From Nanobdellota archaeon (GTDB lineage: Archaea > Thermoproteota > Nitrososphaeria > Nitrososphaerales > Nitrosopumilaceae), in contig JAAUVF010000015.1 of the NCBI GenBank assembly GCA_012030815.1, forward strand, positions 1 to 10,948: a stretch of 10,948 nucleotides of DNA, read 5' to 3'. Positions 1 to 7,386 of this stretch are shown piece after piece (the first letter of the stretch is position 1; the number at the start of each line of letters is the position of its first letter). Both the position numbers and the translations under genes were made by a program. The notes under the pieces are model-generated. The model saw only the letters and a list, made by a program, of their open reading frames with translations, had not been told where the DNA came from and did no database searches.

Positions 1-241
1 CCATCTTTTCTTTAGATAGTGCCTGCTTTAGTTCTGTAATCATATCAGGTTTTTCAAGAGTAGCAAGTTTGTTTTGTGCTAGAATTTTTCCTATCCATAG
101 TGGTAGATTCAAGACCTCACCTTGAGTACCATTGATTTTAACCCCTGCCACATTGAATTTAATATCATGATTTATGCTAACTTTAGAATCCTTTAGGCTA
201 TATCCAATAGAATGCAGTTTTTCTATCTTGTCTATTTCCAT
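1..241 (-). CDS. Probable GINS-family DNA replication protein, N-terminal part
   Basis: An open frame starts with ATG at 241 and runs off the left edge (80 codons, no stop). It begins MEIDKIEKLHSIGYSLKDSK. The N-terminal half looks like small beta strands around VKINGTQGEV. This is followed by LNLPLWIGKILAQNKLATLE and a charged helix, which matches the pattern I associate with archaeal GINS subunits: a small B-domain, then an LPxW(I/L) motif and a helical A-domain. GINS works with MCM and Cdc45/RecJ in the replicative helicase. The divergent neighbour encodes the small RFC clamp-loader subunit, which fits a replication role. No convincing TATA box lies about 26 nt before the start, so the promoter is unclear. 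The assignment rests on motif resemblance only; an uncharacterised conserved protein is the alternative. Confidence 0.55.
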   Translation of the reverse strand, partial: MEIDKIEKLHSIGYSLKDSKVSINHDIKFNVAGVKINGTQGEVLNLPLWIGKILAQNKLATLEKPDMITELKQALSKEKM

Positions 242-246
242 CGTAA

Positions 247-363
247 GATCACTATCTATTCACATGATCCTGATGTAATGGATCGATCAATTCTATTCAC
301 TATTTGTTAGATCAATTGATCCTATTAATTTCGATTTATTAGTGGGAAATAGACCAGAAGATC
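247..363. promoter_or_regulatory. GATC-rich divergent intergenic region between the GINS-like gene and rfcS
   Basis: Seven GATC tetramers occur at 247, 266, 281, 285, 310, 318 and 360. TCTATTCAC is directly repeated at 255-263 and 292-300, and GATCAATT at 285-292 and 310-317. GATCGATC (281-288) and GATCAATTGATC (310-321) are perfect palindromes. The region lies between the starts of two divergent replication genes, so some of these sites may be regulatory. Binding of any factor is inference. Confidence 0.4.
335..341 (+). promoter_or_regulatory. TATA box for rfcS
   Basis: TTTATTA is centred about 28 nt before the ATG at 366. That spacing is expected for a leaderless archaeal transcript and favours ATG 366 over the GTG at 342, which would lie immediately after the box. 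The inference is from spacing only. Confidence 0.5.
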
Positions 364-365
364 AC

Positions 366-1316
366 ATGTTATCAACAGGCATGTGGGTAGAAAAATATCG
401 CCCCTCAAAGCTTTCAGAGATAGTAAATCAAACAGAGATCATCGGTAGCCTTGAAGCTCTAATTAAAGACCCTACAGACATGCCACACCTAATGTTTTCT
501 GGTTCTGCCGGAGTTGGTAAAACAACTACAGCATTGTGTATTTCAAGACAGATTCTTGGAGAATATGCTAAAGACTATACTCTTGAGCTAAATGCTTCGG
601 ATGAAAGAGGAATTGGAATGGTTAGAGAAAAAGTAAAGAAATTTTCAAGATTTGCAGGAATGGTAGATGTTCCATTTAAGATAATTATTCTAGATGAGGC
701 AGATGAAATGACATCAGATGCTCAAACTGCACTTAGACGAATAATAGAAGATACTGCAAAATATTGTAGATTTATCTTAATTGCAAATAATATTTCAAAA
801 ATTATTGATCCCATTCAAAGTAGATGTGCCACCTTCAAGTTTACATCTATTCCTGAAGAGGATATTATCAATCATCTAGAAAGTATAGCTAAAAAAGAGA
901 AAGTAAAAACGGACAAAAAAGGATTAAAAGCAATTTATGATTATTCTGAGGGAGATCTCAGACATGCAATTAATTTGATGCAAGCAACTGCTAGCATTGG
1001 AGAGATTTCAGAAGATAACGTAAAAGCATCAGCTGGGTTGACGAAAACTACTGATGTTGATGATGTTCTAAAAATGGCACTATCTGGAAAAATAGTAGAT
1101 GCCAGAGAAAAAATGATTGAATTGACTAAAGTTTATGGAATGTCAGAATCAGATTTTCTAAAGTATCTTAATTCTGCAGTATTCAAAATAAAACATGAGA
1201 AGATGTCAGATATTTTAGAAGCAATTGCAAAATATGACTATAGGATTTTAGTTGGTGCAAATCCTGAAATCCAATTATCTGCTTTACTAGCTGAATTAGG
1301 TAAAATAGAAAAATAA
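366..1316 (+). CDS. rfcS: Replication factor C small subunit (clamp-loader ATPase)
   Basis: This is the small subunit of the archaeal clamp loader, which with RfcL opens PCNA and loads it on primed DNA. From ATG 366 the protein has 316 aa, normal for RfcS. The conserved N-terminal WVEKYRP is at residues 7-13. Walker A GSAGVGKT is at 46-53, Walker B with the DEAD box at 110-113, and the arginine-finger SRC motif at 152-154. Lid and collar helices follow to the end. A GTG at 342 would add eight residues, but TATA spacing supports 366; ATG 381 (MWVEKYRP) is also possible. No Shine-Dalgarno sequence is seen. The gene is divergent from a GINS-like gene, which makes this a replication block, and its stop lies 3 nt from the 3' end of a convergent tRNA gene. 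Confidence 0.96.
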   Translation: MLSTGMWVEKYRPSKLSEIVNQTEIIGSLEALIKDPTDMPHLMFSGSAGVGKTTTALCISRQILGEYAKDYTLELNASDERGIGMVREKVKKFSRFAGMVDVPFKIIILDEADEMTSDAQTALRRIIEDTAKYCRFILIANNISKIIDPIQSRCATFKFTSIPEEDIINHLESIAKKEKVKTDKKGLKAIYDYSEGDLRHAINLMQATASIGEISEDNVKASAGLTKTTDVDDVLKMALSGKIVDAREKMIELTKVYGMSESDFLKYLNSAVFKIKHEKMSDILEAIAKYDYRILVGANPEIQLSALLAELGKIEK

Positions 1317-1319
1317 AAA

Positions 1320-1403
1320 CGCAGAGAGAGGGATTTGAACCCCCGGGTGCTTGCGCACACAGGCTCTCAAGGCCCGCGCCCTACCGAGCTAGGCGACCTC
1401 TGC
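1320..1403 (-). tRNA. tRNA-Ser (anticodon UGA)
   Basis: The 84-nt RNA folds as a class II tRNA. The acceptor stem is GCAGAGG with TCTCTGC (last pair G-U) and the D stem is GCCT/GGGC. The anticodon stem CGGGC/GCCTG holds the loop CTTGAGA, giving anticodon TGA. A long variable arm GTGC-GCAA-GCAC and the T arm GGGGG-TTCAAAT-CCCTC follow. The long variable arm and G73 discriminator agree with serine. No CCA is encoded and no intron is seen. A T-rich tract follows directly on the minus strand and probably terminates transcription. The 3' end lies 3 nt beyond the rfcS stop, so the two transcripts must terminate within each other. Confidence 0.96.
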
Positions 1404-1424
1404 AAGAAGTGGTGGAAAACAGTG

Positions 1425-1431
1425 ATTAAAA
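1425..1431 (-). promoter_or_regulatory. TATA box for tRNA-Ser
   Basis: On the minus strand TTTTAAT is centred about 25 nt before the first tRNA base, the usual archaeal spacing. Assignment is by sequence and distance. Confidence 0.5.
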
Positions 1432-1440
1432 TTTGTTGAG

Positions 1441-1487
1441 GATAAAAATAGAAATTAAGAAAAATAAGAAAAAAGAAATTAATTTCT
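1441..1487 (-). terminator. T-rich terminator after ferredoxin 1
   Basis: Directly after the ferredoxin stop the minus strand is almost pure T/A with several T runs, including TTTCTTTTTTC. Such tracts act as intrinsic terminators in archaea. No strong hairpin is evident. Confidence 0.45.
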
Positions 1488-2030
1488 TTAATCGTGTGCG
1501 TGTGGGTTTCCGCCACCAGACATTTTTACATATGTACCGGCTGCTTTCTCATGCCATTCCAAGTTTGCTTGTTCAATTCTAATAGCACCTGTAGGACATA
1601 TTTCCTGACAAGCCATACAAACTGTACAATCATGTTCTCGGATTGGTTGTGATTTATCAGTGTAGTCTAATCGTTCATCTTGTTCAGTTTTTCCAGTTCC
1701 TTCAAAGACTTTACCAACTACATCTTTAGCTGCAATGTCTTGTTCGGTTCTGTACCACTGAAATGTTTGGACTGGACATACACTCATACATGATCCGGCT
1801 GCAACACAAGAATCCCAATCAACTGCAACTGTTGTCCCATGAATACCGAGAGGAACTTGTTCTTCTCCACGTTCTTCATAAGCAGCTTTTACATCATCGT
1901 TTGAGAATGCTGCACCATCTGAATTTCCTTTGCCCCAAATCCAGTGAAAGTTCTCTCCATTTCCATGGCTAGTTTTTCCAACTGGCTTGTCATTGTGACA
2001 AAAGTCTTCAGGTATTACTAAATCTACCAT
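1488..2030 (-). CDS. Zn/7Fe-type ferredoxin, paralogue 1
   Basis: Predicted soluble electron carrier of the archaeal zinc-containing/7Fe ferredoxin family, 180 aa. Cysteines C75, C81 and C145 fit a [3Fe-4S] cluster, with A78 where a 4Fe cluster would have its fourth cysteine. C85, C135, C138 and C141 fit a [4Fe-4S] cluster. Both halves show the family sequences VDWDSC and QWYRTE. The N-terminal extension carries H22, H29 and H64; aligned by eye to Sulfolobus ferredoxin, H64 matches zinc ligand His34, but Q128 occupies the Asp76 position. There is an unusual extra C11 and a conserved His-rich tail, NPHAHD. The N-terminal extension and the insert between clusters make it longer than the roughly 103-aa Sulfolobus protein. 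ATG 2030 lies 26 nt after a TATA box, so the mRNA is probably leaderless. Its physiological partner is unknown; a paralogue lies directly upstream. Confidence 0.9.
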   Translation of the reverse strand: MVDLVIPEDFCHNDKPVGKTSHGNGENFHWIWGKGNSDGAAFSNDDVKAAYEERGEEQVPLGIHGTTVAVDWDSCVAAGSCMSVCPVQTFQWYRTEQDIAAKDVVGKVFEGTGKTEQDERLDYTDKSQPIREHDCTVCMACQEICPTGAIRIEQANLEWHEKAAGTYVKMSGGGNPHAHD

Positions 2031-2047
2031 ATAAAATATTGAACAGA

Positions 2048-2085
2048 ATATTATTTAAAGCTAGACAAAATTAGTCAAGACTAAA
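2048..2085 (-). promoter_or_regulatory. Duplicated promoter block, copy A (ferredoxin 1)
   Basis: This 38-bp block is identical to 2733-2770. On the minus strand it holds the palindrome TTAGTC-TT-GACTAA (2071-2084) and, downstream of it, the TATA box TTTAAA (2054-2059). The box is centred 26-27 nt before the ferredoxin ATG. A palindrome just upstream of TATA suits a transcription-factor site; the factor is unknown. Confidence 0.7.
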
Positions 2086-2106
2086 TTATAATAGATCGCA
2101 TTTTCT

Positions 2107-2160
2107 GCAACAAATTAAGTAAAAAAATGAAATTATAATTAAGAAAAAGAAATAAAAGTT
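2107..2160 (-). terminator. T-rich terminator after ferredoxin 2
   Basis: After the ferredoxin 2 stop the minus strand carries TTTCTTTTTCTT and a run of seven T. This suggests termination before the ferredoxin 1 promoter, so the paralogues are probably separate transcripts. Confidence 0.45.
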
Positions 2161-2724
<564 letters not shown>

Positions 2725-2732
2725 TTATCGAG

Positions 2733-2770
2733 ATATTATTTAAAGCTAGACAAAATTAGTCAAGACTAAA
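2733..2770 (-). promoter_or_regulatory. Duplicated promoter block, copy B (ferredoxin 2)
   Basis: Identical over 38 bp to 2048-2085. The palindrome TTAGTC/GACTAA is at 2756-2769 and the TATA box TTTAAA at 2739-2744, centred 26-27 nt before ATG 2715. Weaker similarity continues upstream, with TATAATA followed by AGATC in both copies. The region also lies upstream of the divergent aIF6 gene but about 85 nt from its start. Confidence 0.7.
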
Positions 2771-2822
2771 CTTAACTATAATAAAAGATCTCTGCTTAAT
2801 TTCATTCAAAATTTCCTTACGT

Positions 2823-2829
2823 TCATATC
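2823..2829 (+). promoter_or_regulatory. Possible TATA box for aIF6
   Basis: CATATCG is centred 26 nt before ATG 2852. It is a weak TATA match, placed mainly because the spacing agrees with the other leaderless genes here. Confidence 0.3.
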
Positions 2830-2851
2830 GTTTGAAGAATAATTACTACAA

Positions 2852-3517
2852 ATGGATATTATCAAATATGATGTTTATAGAGGGCCAAATATTGGAGTTT
2901 ACATTAATGCAAATGACAATTTTCTTTTGCTTCCTATGGGATTTGCCAACACCAAGGCAGAGAAACTAGGAGAATATCTAAAGACTGAAGTTATTTATTC
3001 TTCAGTTGCAAACACTCGACTTTTAGGAGCATTAATGGTAATGAATAACAATGGAATTTTGCTTCCAAAGACTGCATACCTTGATGAATATGAATTTCTA
3101 AAGAAGGAAACTAAGATGGAAATTGGTGTATTGGATTCAAAATACTCTGCACTTGGAAATGTTATCTGTGCAAATGATAAAGGAGCTATCGTATCACCTT
3201 GGTTATCAAAAGAAGATTGTAAGACAATTGAACAAGTATTAGGAGTAGAAGTTTTACAAAAAAGAATTGCAGGGTTTAATCAAACAGGGGCAGTAATGGT
3301 TGCAAATAATTCAGGTGCTGCAATACATCCAGAAGCTGATGAAGAAGATATGAAGATATTTGCAAATGTAATGGGTGTAAAAATAGAGCAAACTACCATC
3401 AATAATGGTATCCCATATGTCATGTCAGGAATTGTAGTAAATAACCATACAGTAGTGGTAGGAACCATGACTAGTGGTCCTGAAATTATGATGTTGACTA
3501 GAGCTTTTCTAAATTAA
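2852..3517 (+). CDS. eif6: Translation initiation factor 6 (aIF6), ribosome anti-association factor
   Basis: Archaeal homologue of eIF6, 221 aa, the normal length. The family binds the large ribosomal subunit near L14/L24e and blocks premature joining of the small subunit. The sequence shows the pentein-like repeated pattern: IGVYINANDNFLLLP, LLGALMVMNNNGILLP, ALGNVICANDKGAIVSP, TGAVMVANNSGAAIHP and a last IVVNNHTVVVG repeat. Conserved N-terminal residues (YRGPNIGVY) and the C-terminal GPEIMMLTRA are present. The last 20 nt overlap the 3' end of convergent hisS. No Shine-Dalgarno sequence is seen, so the mRNA is probably leaderless. Confidence 0.95.
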   Translation: MDIIKYDVYRGPNIGVYINANDNFLLLPMGFANTKAEKLGEYLKTEVIYSSVANTRLLGALMVMNNNGILLPKTAYLDEYEFLKKETKMEIGVLDSKYSALGNVICANDKGAIVSPWLSKEDCKTIEQVLGVEVLQKRIAGFNQTGAVMVANNSGAAIHPEADEEDMKIFANVMGVKIEQTTINNGIPYVMSGIVVNNHTVVVGTMTSGPEIMMLTRAFLN

Positions 3518-4777
3518 GAATTGATTTGGGATTATCTGTAAGCTTTTCGATTTCAATTTGAGATTCAGTTCCATCTTTCATATTTCGTAAAACAACTTTA
3601 CTTTGTTCTAATTCTTTAGGAGCTACAATAATACAATATTTTGATTCAGACGCTTGTTCAATTTGCTTTTTTAGATTTTTTCCAGATAGATCAACATCAG
3701 TAGAAATATTGTTTAATCTAAGTAGCGATGCAATGCTTAGTGCAATTTTTTGCATATCTTCATTAATGTACAAAACTGAGATTCGTGTTTGTTTTGTTTC
3801 TGGAATAATTCCTTGCTCTTGCATTGTAAGCATAATGCGTTCTACACCTCCTGCAACCCCAGCAGCTCCAATGTCTTCTCTTCCAAATGCTTTTGTCAAT
3901 GAATCATATCGACCTCCACCAGCAAGAGCACCTAGTTTTGAGTTTTTGTCAAACACTTCAAAGACCATTCCAGAATAGTAATCCAAGCCTCGAACTATCC
4001 CAAAATTTATGCGTATATTTGCAACTCCTCTGTTTTCAAGAGAAGAAAATAATTGTTTTAGATCATTCCAGGATTGTAATTTTAATGTGTCAAGTTTTGA
4101 TTCTATTTCTAAAATAGTTCCTTTTATTTGTGAAAAGTCTAGAATTTTTTCTAGTTTATTAGCATCATATCTGTCCTTGAATTCATTTAGAATTTCTTGT
4201 TTTGATTTTTTTGTATTTTATCAATGGCTCTTAACATATCTGAAACTAAAACCGTATCTTTTGAATCAAATGTTTGATTGATAAATGATTCAACTAAATT
4301 TCTATGATTGATATCAATTGTAATATCTTTGAGGAATAATGAATCAAATAATCTAGACGTGAATTCGATAATTTCAGCATCGGATTCAATTCCAGGTTTT
4401 CCATAAATTTCCACATCCCATTGATGAAAGTATCTGTATCGTCCTTTTTGCGGCTCATCATATCTAAATACTCCACCAAATGCAGATATTTTTGCAGGTA
4501 ATCTCATTGATTTTTGCAAGGAAGCATATCTTGTCAGACCCACGGTAAAATCAAATCGGAGTGCTACTTCTCTATCCCCTTTATCGGTAAAATAGTAAAT
4601 TTCATCTCTGATTGCAGGCCCAGATTTTGTTTCTAATACAGATAACAATTCAATTGGAGAGGGATCCATAAATGAGAAACCATAAAGATCAGATAATTTT
4701 TTAAAATGATTTCTTATGTGTTCAATGTTTGCATTTTCTTTATACTCAAAATCTTTCATTCCACGTGGTAATTCCAA
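3498..4777 (-). CDS. hisS: Histidyl-tRNA synthetase, interrupted by a -1 frameshift
   Basis: Class II synthetase charging tRNA-His. The first part (TTG 4777 to stop 4187) has LPRGMKDF near the start and motif 2 at about 103-123 (VFRYDEPQKGRYRYFHQ). The second part holds the HisA motif RGLDYYSG (about 263-270), HisB AGGGRYD (about 286-292), motif 3 GGVERIML and an anticodon-binding domain. The parts are in different frames. One added A in the seven-A run (plus strand T at 4206-4212) joins them into 426 aa, the usual length, and the second frame stays open from the run to the HisA motif. As written, the product is truncated at 196 aa and lacks motif 3. An essential gene is unlikely to be dead, so sequencing error is likely, although the run is also the slippery heptamer A AAA AAU in the right phase. 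TTG 4777 is the start because the conserved LPRG lies before the first ATG (4759). Confidence 0.9.
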
Positions 4778-5155
4778 GATAATTTTGTTGTTAATAGTGT
4801 GAATTTAGATATTTCTGTAACAACTATGTAAAACTAGGCAGTTTCTCAAATCTTTCTTCTTAAAATATCAAATAACCATGTAGATCGTATTGCGATATAA
4901 ATTAAAATACATTTATAAAAAATTCTAGTATTTTGAATAATTCTCATAATAATATATATTAGAATAATATTTTCATATATTCAACATAAGGTAGAGTAAT
5001 TTCAGTTAATTGCAAATTCCTTGAAGTCATCTTCCTTATGTTAAACATCATCATATAATATTGAAAAGTATTCAATGGAATAGGTATAACAAATTCATTA
5101 GAATATAATTTAATGACCACCTAAATTAATAGTTAGCAGGATTTTAAAAATATGA
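4778..5155. other. AT-rich intergenic region between hisS and archease
   Basis: These 378 bp separate two divergent genes. I find no persuasive ORF in either direction and no tRNA. The stretch is very AT-rich, with TATA-like strings near both ends (about 4803-4809 for hisS, 5122-5130 for archease). It contains a 9-bp inverted repeat, AACATAAGG at 4983-4991 with CCTTATGTT at 5034-5042, separated by 42 nt. A small RNA or an operator pair is possible but unsupported otherwise. Confidence 0.4.
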
Positions 5156-5571
5156 TTGAGTTACAAATTTTTAGATCATGCAACTGATGCCTTTATTGAA
5201 GTAACTGCAAAGATCTCAATGAAGCATTTTTAGTTACTGCTAATGCAGTAATTAATCTTACATTAGATCAAAACAAGGTAATAGAAAAAGAGCGAAAAGA
5301 AATCATTGCACAGGGAAAAGATCTAAGATATCTTTTATTTAGTTGGTTAGAAGAAGTAACATTTACCCTGATCACAGAGGGCTTTGCAATTAAAAGAATA
5401 GAACTTGAGATTATTAAAAACGATGGATACAAGATTGTTGCCAAAGCGTATGGAGAACCACTTGATTTTTTAAAACATAATTACAAGGTAGAAATTAAAG
5501 CACCCACATTTTATGAGATGAAAATAGAGCAAAAAGATGGTGTGTTTATGAGATTTTTACTTGATCTTTGA
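5156..5571 (+). CDS. Archease, interrupted by a single-base frameshift
   Basis: Archease is the accessory protein that activates the RNA ligase RtcB in tRNA splicing and RNA repair. The first frame reads SYKFLDHATDAFIEVTAK from a TTG at 5156, the typical archease N-terminus with its conserved DHATD metal-site motif. The next frame continues with LNEAFLVTANAVIN and GKDLRYLLFSWLEEV and ends in the family-like APTFYEMKIE and VFMRFLLDL. One base is missing near 5210-5215 (for example an A, giving AKDLNEAF); restoring it gives 138 aa, the usual length. As written, translation stops after 25 codons. TTG is chosen because the frame has a TGA just upstream; an ATG at 5152 is out of frame. No rtcB gene is in the window. 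The gene is identified with good confidence; whether it is broken or mis-sequenced is open. Confidence 0.8.
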
Positions 5572-5620
5572 ATTTGGTGAAATTTTATTATCAAATCCAT
5601 AGAAGAAATTATCCGCGTTT

Positions 5621-5627
5621 TTTAAAA
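5621..5627 (+). promoter_or_regulatory. TATA box for the CFI-box protein gene
   Basis: TTTAAAA is centred 26 nt before ATG 5650, which indicates a leaderless transcript. Confidence 0.6.
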
Positions 5628-5649
5628 GCGAAGATGCTAATTTCATAAT

Positions 5650-7147
5650 ATGCGCATAGAATTAACGGTATTTTTGGTATTTTCATTAAGTATTCTCATG
5701 GTTGCTCCAGCATATGCAAATGTCACTACATTATCGTTAGGAGAAAACACATATCCAAAGGATGGAAAATTCATATTTACCGGAAATGAGAATGAAGGAA
5801 GTACTTCAGTTTTTGTAATAATAAGAGATTCAGGAGGTAATTTTATGGGCATGTTATCTGATCCATCTTCAGATAATGACGGAACATTTTCAACTCTTCC
5901 TAGAGATGTTTCACAGTTTCTTTAAAATCTGAAGGAATTTTTAATGCAACAGCATTTACAGATAATCAAAAAGAAGAAAATGGAATTACAATAAAACTAG
6001 AATATGATGGAAATATAATTTTTGTCGTACCAGACTTTGTACTAAAACTGAATTCAATTGCAGATCAAATAGTTGAAGAAAAAAAGACAGTAACATTTAC
6101 TGCTACACTAACGGAATCATTAGCAGATGTAATTTTTAGTCTTGAAAAAAATCCTCCAGTAGGAGCATCAATTGATAGCAAAACTGGGAAATTTCTGTGG
6201 ACTCCTACAGAATCACAAGGACCAGCTGCATATGTTTTTGATATTGTAGCAAAAAAGGAGTAGTTGAAGATAGAAAAACATTAAAGATCACGGTAACTGA
6301 ACCAGTTGTTCCTATATCACAACCAGAACCTGAACCAAAAGAAGAGCCAAAACCTGAACCAATATCTGAACCAGAACCTGAAGAACCAACAGAAGTAGGA
6401 ATAGCATCGTTTGTGGATCAAACAAAAGATCCACAATCATATGTTGATAGATACAATAACGAACCAAGTTACAAAAAATGGTTTGATGCAAACTTTCCAG
6501 AATATTCTTCAATTTATCAAGCTGTAGGTTTGGAAGAACCAAAAGATATAGCTCCTTTTGTGGATCCAAATATAGATCCACAGTATTACATTGATAGATA
6601 CAATAACGAACCAAGTTACAAAAAATGGTTTGATGCAAACTTTCCAGATACGACAATCTATGATGCAGTAGGATTAGAGCAACCAGAAATCAAAGAACAA
6701 GAAAGTGGACAGTGTGGTCCAGGAACAGATCTGGTTGACGGAGTATGTACAATTGTAAGTCCACAAGGTGGAGGATGTCTAATTGCTACTGCAGCGTTTG
6801 GTTCTGAGATGGCACCTCAAGTACAATTTCTCAGAGAAATTAGAGATAACAAAGTAATGAGTACTGAATCAGGAGTTTCATTTATGACAGGATTTAACCA
6901 AATTTACTATTCATTCTCACCTACAATTGCAGACATGGAAAGAGAAAGTCCATTGTTTAAAGAACTTGTAAAAATTGGAATCACTCCAATGTTATCATCA
7001 CTATCCATAATGTCAGCAGCTGATACAGAACAAGAGATTGTAGGATATGGAATTGGTGTAATTCTATTAAATATTGGAATGTATTTTGTAGCACCAGCCA
7101 TGTTATTTGTCAGTATTAAAAAGGCAAAAACACGACTAAGTTTTTAA
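5650..7147 (+). CDS. Secreted or surface CFI-box repeat protein, two frameshifts
   Basis: One long gene is split over three frames; adding one base near 5917-5923 and one A in the run 6251-6256 restores 499 aa. The order is: a signal peptide (about 1-24, hydrophobic core then APAYA); a beta-rich domain with FVIIRDSGGNFMG; an Ig-like He_PIG-type domain with ASIDSKTGKFLWTPT; a Pro/Glu-rich linker; and two repeats built on DRYNNEPSYKKWFDANFP. These lead to GGGCLIATAAFGSEMAPQ, the CFI-box, and a C-terminal hydrophobic segment (about GIGVILLNIGMYFVAPAML) before basic residues. I recall this architecture in marine ammonia-oxidising archaea. The role is unknown, but an exported protein anchored at the C-terminus is likely. 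The second break is the slippery sequence A AAA AAG in -1 phase; the first is not slippery, so sequencing error is the simpler reading. Confidence 0.8.
6444..6501 (+). repeat. 58-bp exact intragenic direct repeat, copy 1
   Basis: Identical to 6591-6648, offset 147 bp (49 codons, frame preserved). It encodes the DRYNNEPSYKKWFDANFP core. Flanking codons have diverged while the core is identical even at silent positions. Confidence 0.95.
6591..6648 (+). repeat. 58-bp exact intragenic direct repeat, copy 2
   Basis: Second copy of the repeat at 6444-6501. The preceding codons (DPQYYI versus DPQSYV) and following codons (DTTIYDAVG versus EYSSIYQAVG) differ, so the identity is confined to the core. 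Confidence 0.95.
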
Positions 7148-7148
7148 T
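7141..7148 (+). promoter_or_regulatory. TATA box for the zinc-ribbon gene, overlapping the upstream stop
   Basis: TTTTTAAT is centred about 26 nt before ATG 7171 and includes the stop codon of the CFI-box gene (7145-7147). The small gene therefore probably has its own leaderless promoter. Confidence 0.5.
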
Positions 7149-7170
7149 CATAACAAACATTAGTGATAAC

Positions 7171-7317
7171 ATGGGTAAACTAAGTAGAAATCTTAGAATT
7201 TGCGGAGATTGTGGAATAGTTTACACATCAGTCAGTATGACAAAATACATTGATCAATGTCCAATTTGTAAATCCAAAAGATATGAAGCCATGCCAATTA
7301 AAGCAGAAAAAGAATAA
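7171..7317 (+). CDS. Small zinc-ribbon protein, 48 aa
   Basis: This short ORF starts with ATG 7171 and ends TAA 7315-7317. It carries two CxxC knuckles, CGDC (residues 11-14) and CPIC (30-33), 15 residues apart, as in a zinc ribbon or rubredoxin-like fold. The N-terminus is basic (MGKLSRNLR) and the C-terminus charged (KAEKE). No signal peptide or membrane segment is present. The TATA box 26 nt upstream and the clean cysteine spacing argue that it is real. Function is unknown; a nucleic-acid-binding or complex-stabilising role is possible for such ribbons. It sits 69 bp before the thioredoxin gene in the same direction. Confidence 0.75.
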   Translation: MGKLSRNLRICGDCGIVYTSVSMTKYIDQCPICKSKRYEAMPIKAEKE

Positions 7318-7355
7318 CAAAATACTGCTAAAAATTATTTTAAACTCAACATAGA

Positions 7356-7363
7356 TTTTTAAT
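7356..7363 (+). promoter_or_regulatory. TATA box for thioredoxin
   Basis: TTTTTAAT is centred about 27 nt before TTG 7387. This supports TTG as the start of a leaderless mRNA. The other candidate, TTTAAA at 7339-7344, would fit less well with the out-of-frame ATG at 7373. Confidence 0.45.
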
Positions 7364-7386
7364 AGAAACAAAATGTTAAAAAGTTA

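Noticed and set aside
342..365. GTG at 342 as the rfcS start
   Set aside because: It lies immediately after the TATA-like box, and its extra eight residues do not resemble RfcS; ATG 366 has correct spacing.
1763..1972. Plus-strand open frame opposite ferredoxin 1
   Set aside because: No family resemblance, and the opposite strand encodes a clearly conserved ferredoxin.
4009..4281. Plus-strand open frames opposite hisS near the frameshift
   Set aside because: The minus strand here reads through as HisRS linker in the corrected frame; the plus product is Phe/Ser-rich and unlike a protein.
6444..6648. Possible CRISPR or mobile repeat
   Set aside because: There are only two copies, in frame within a coding region, with flanks that encode the same protein module; no array or cas genes.
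6312..6656. Minus-strand open frame of 114 codons with an internal repeat
   Set aside because: It is the antisense shadow of the Pro/Glu linker and the 58-bp repeats of the CFI-box gene; its repetition and low-complexity tail come from the coding strand.
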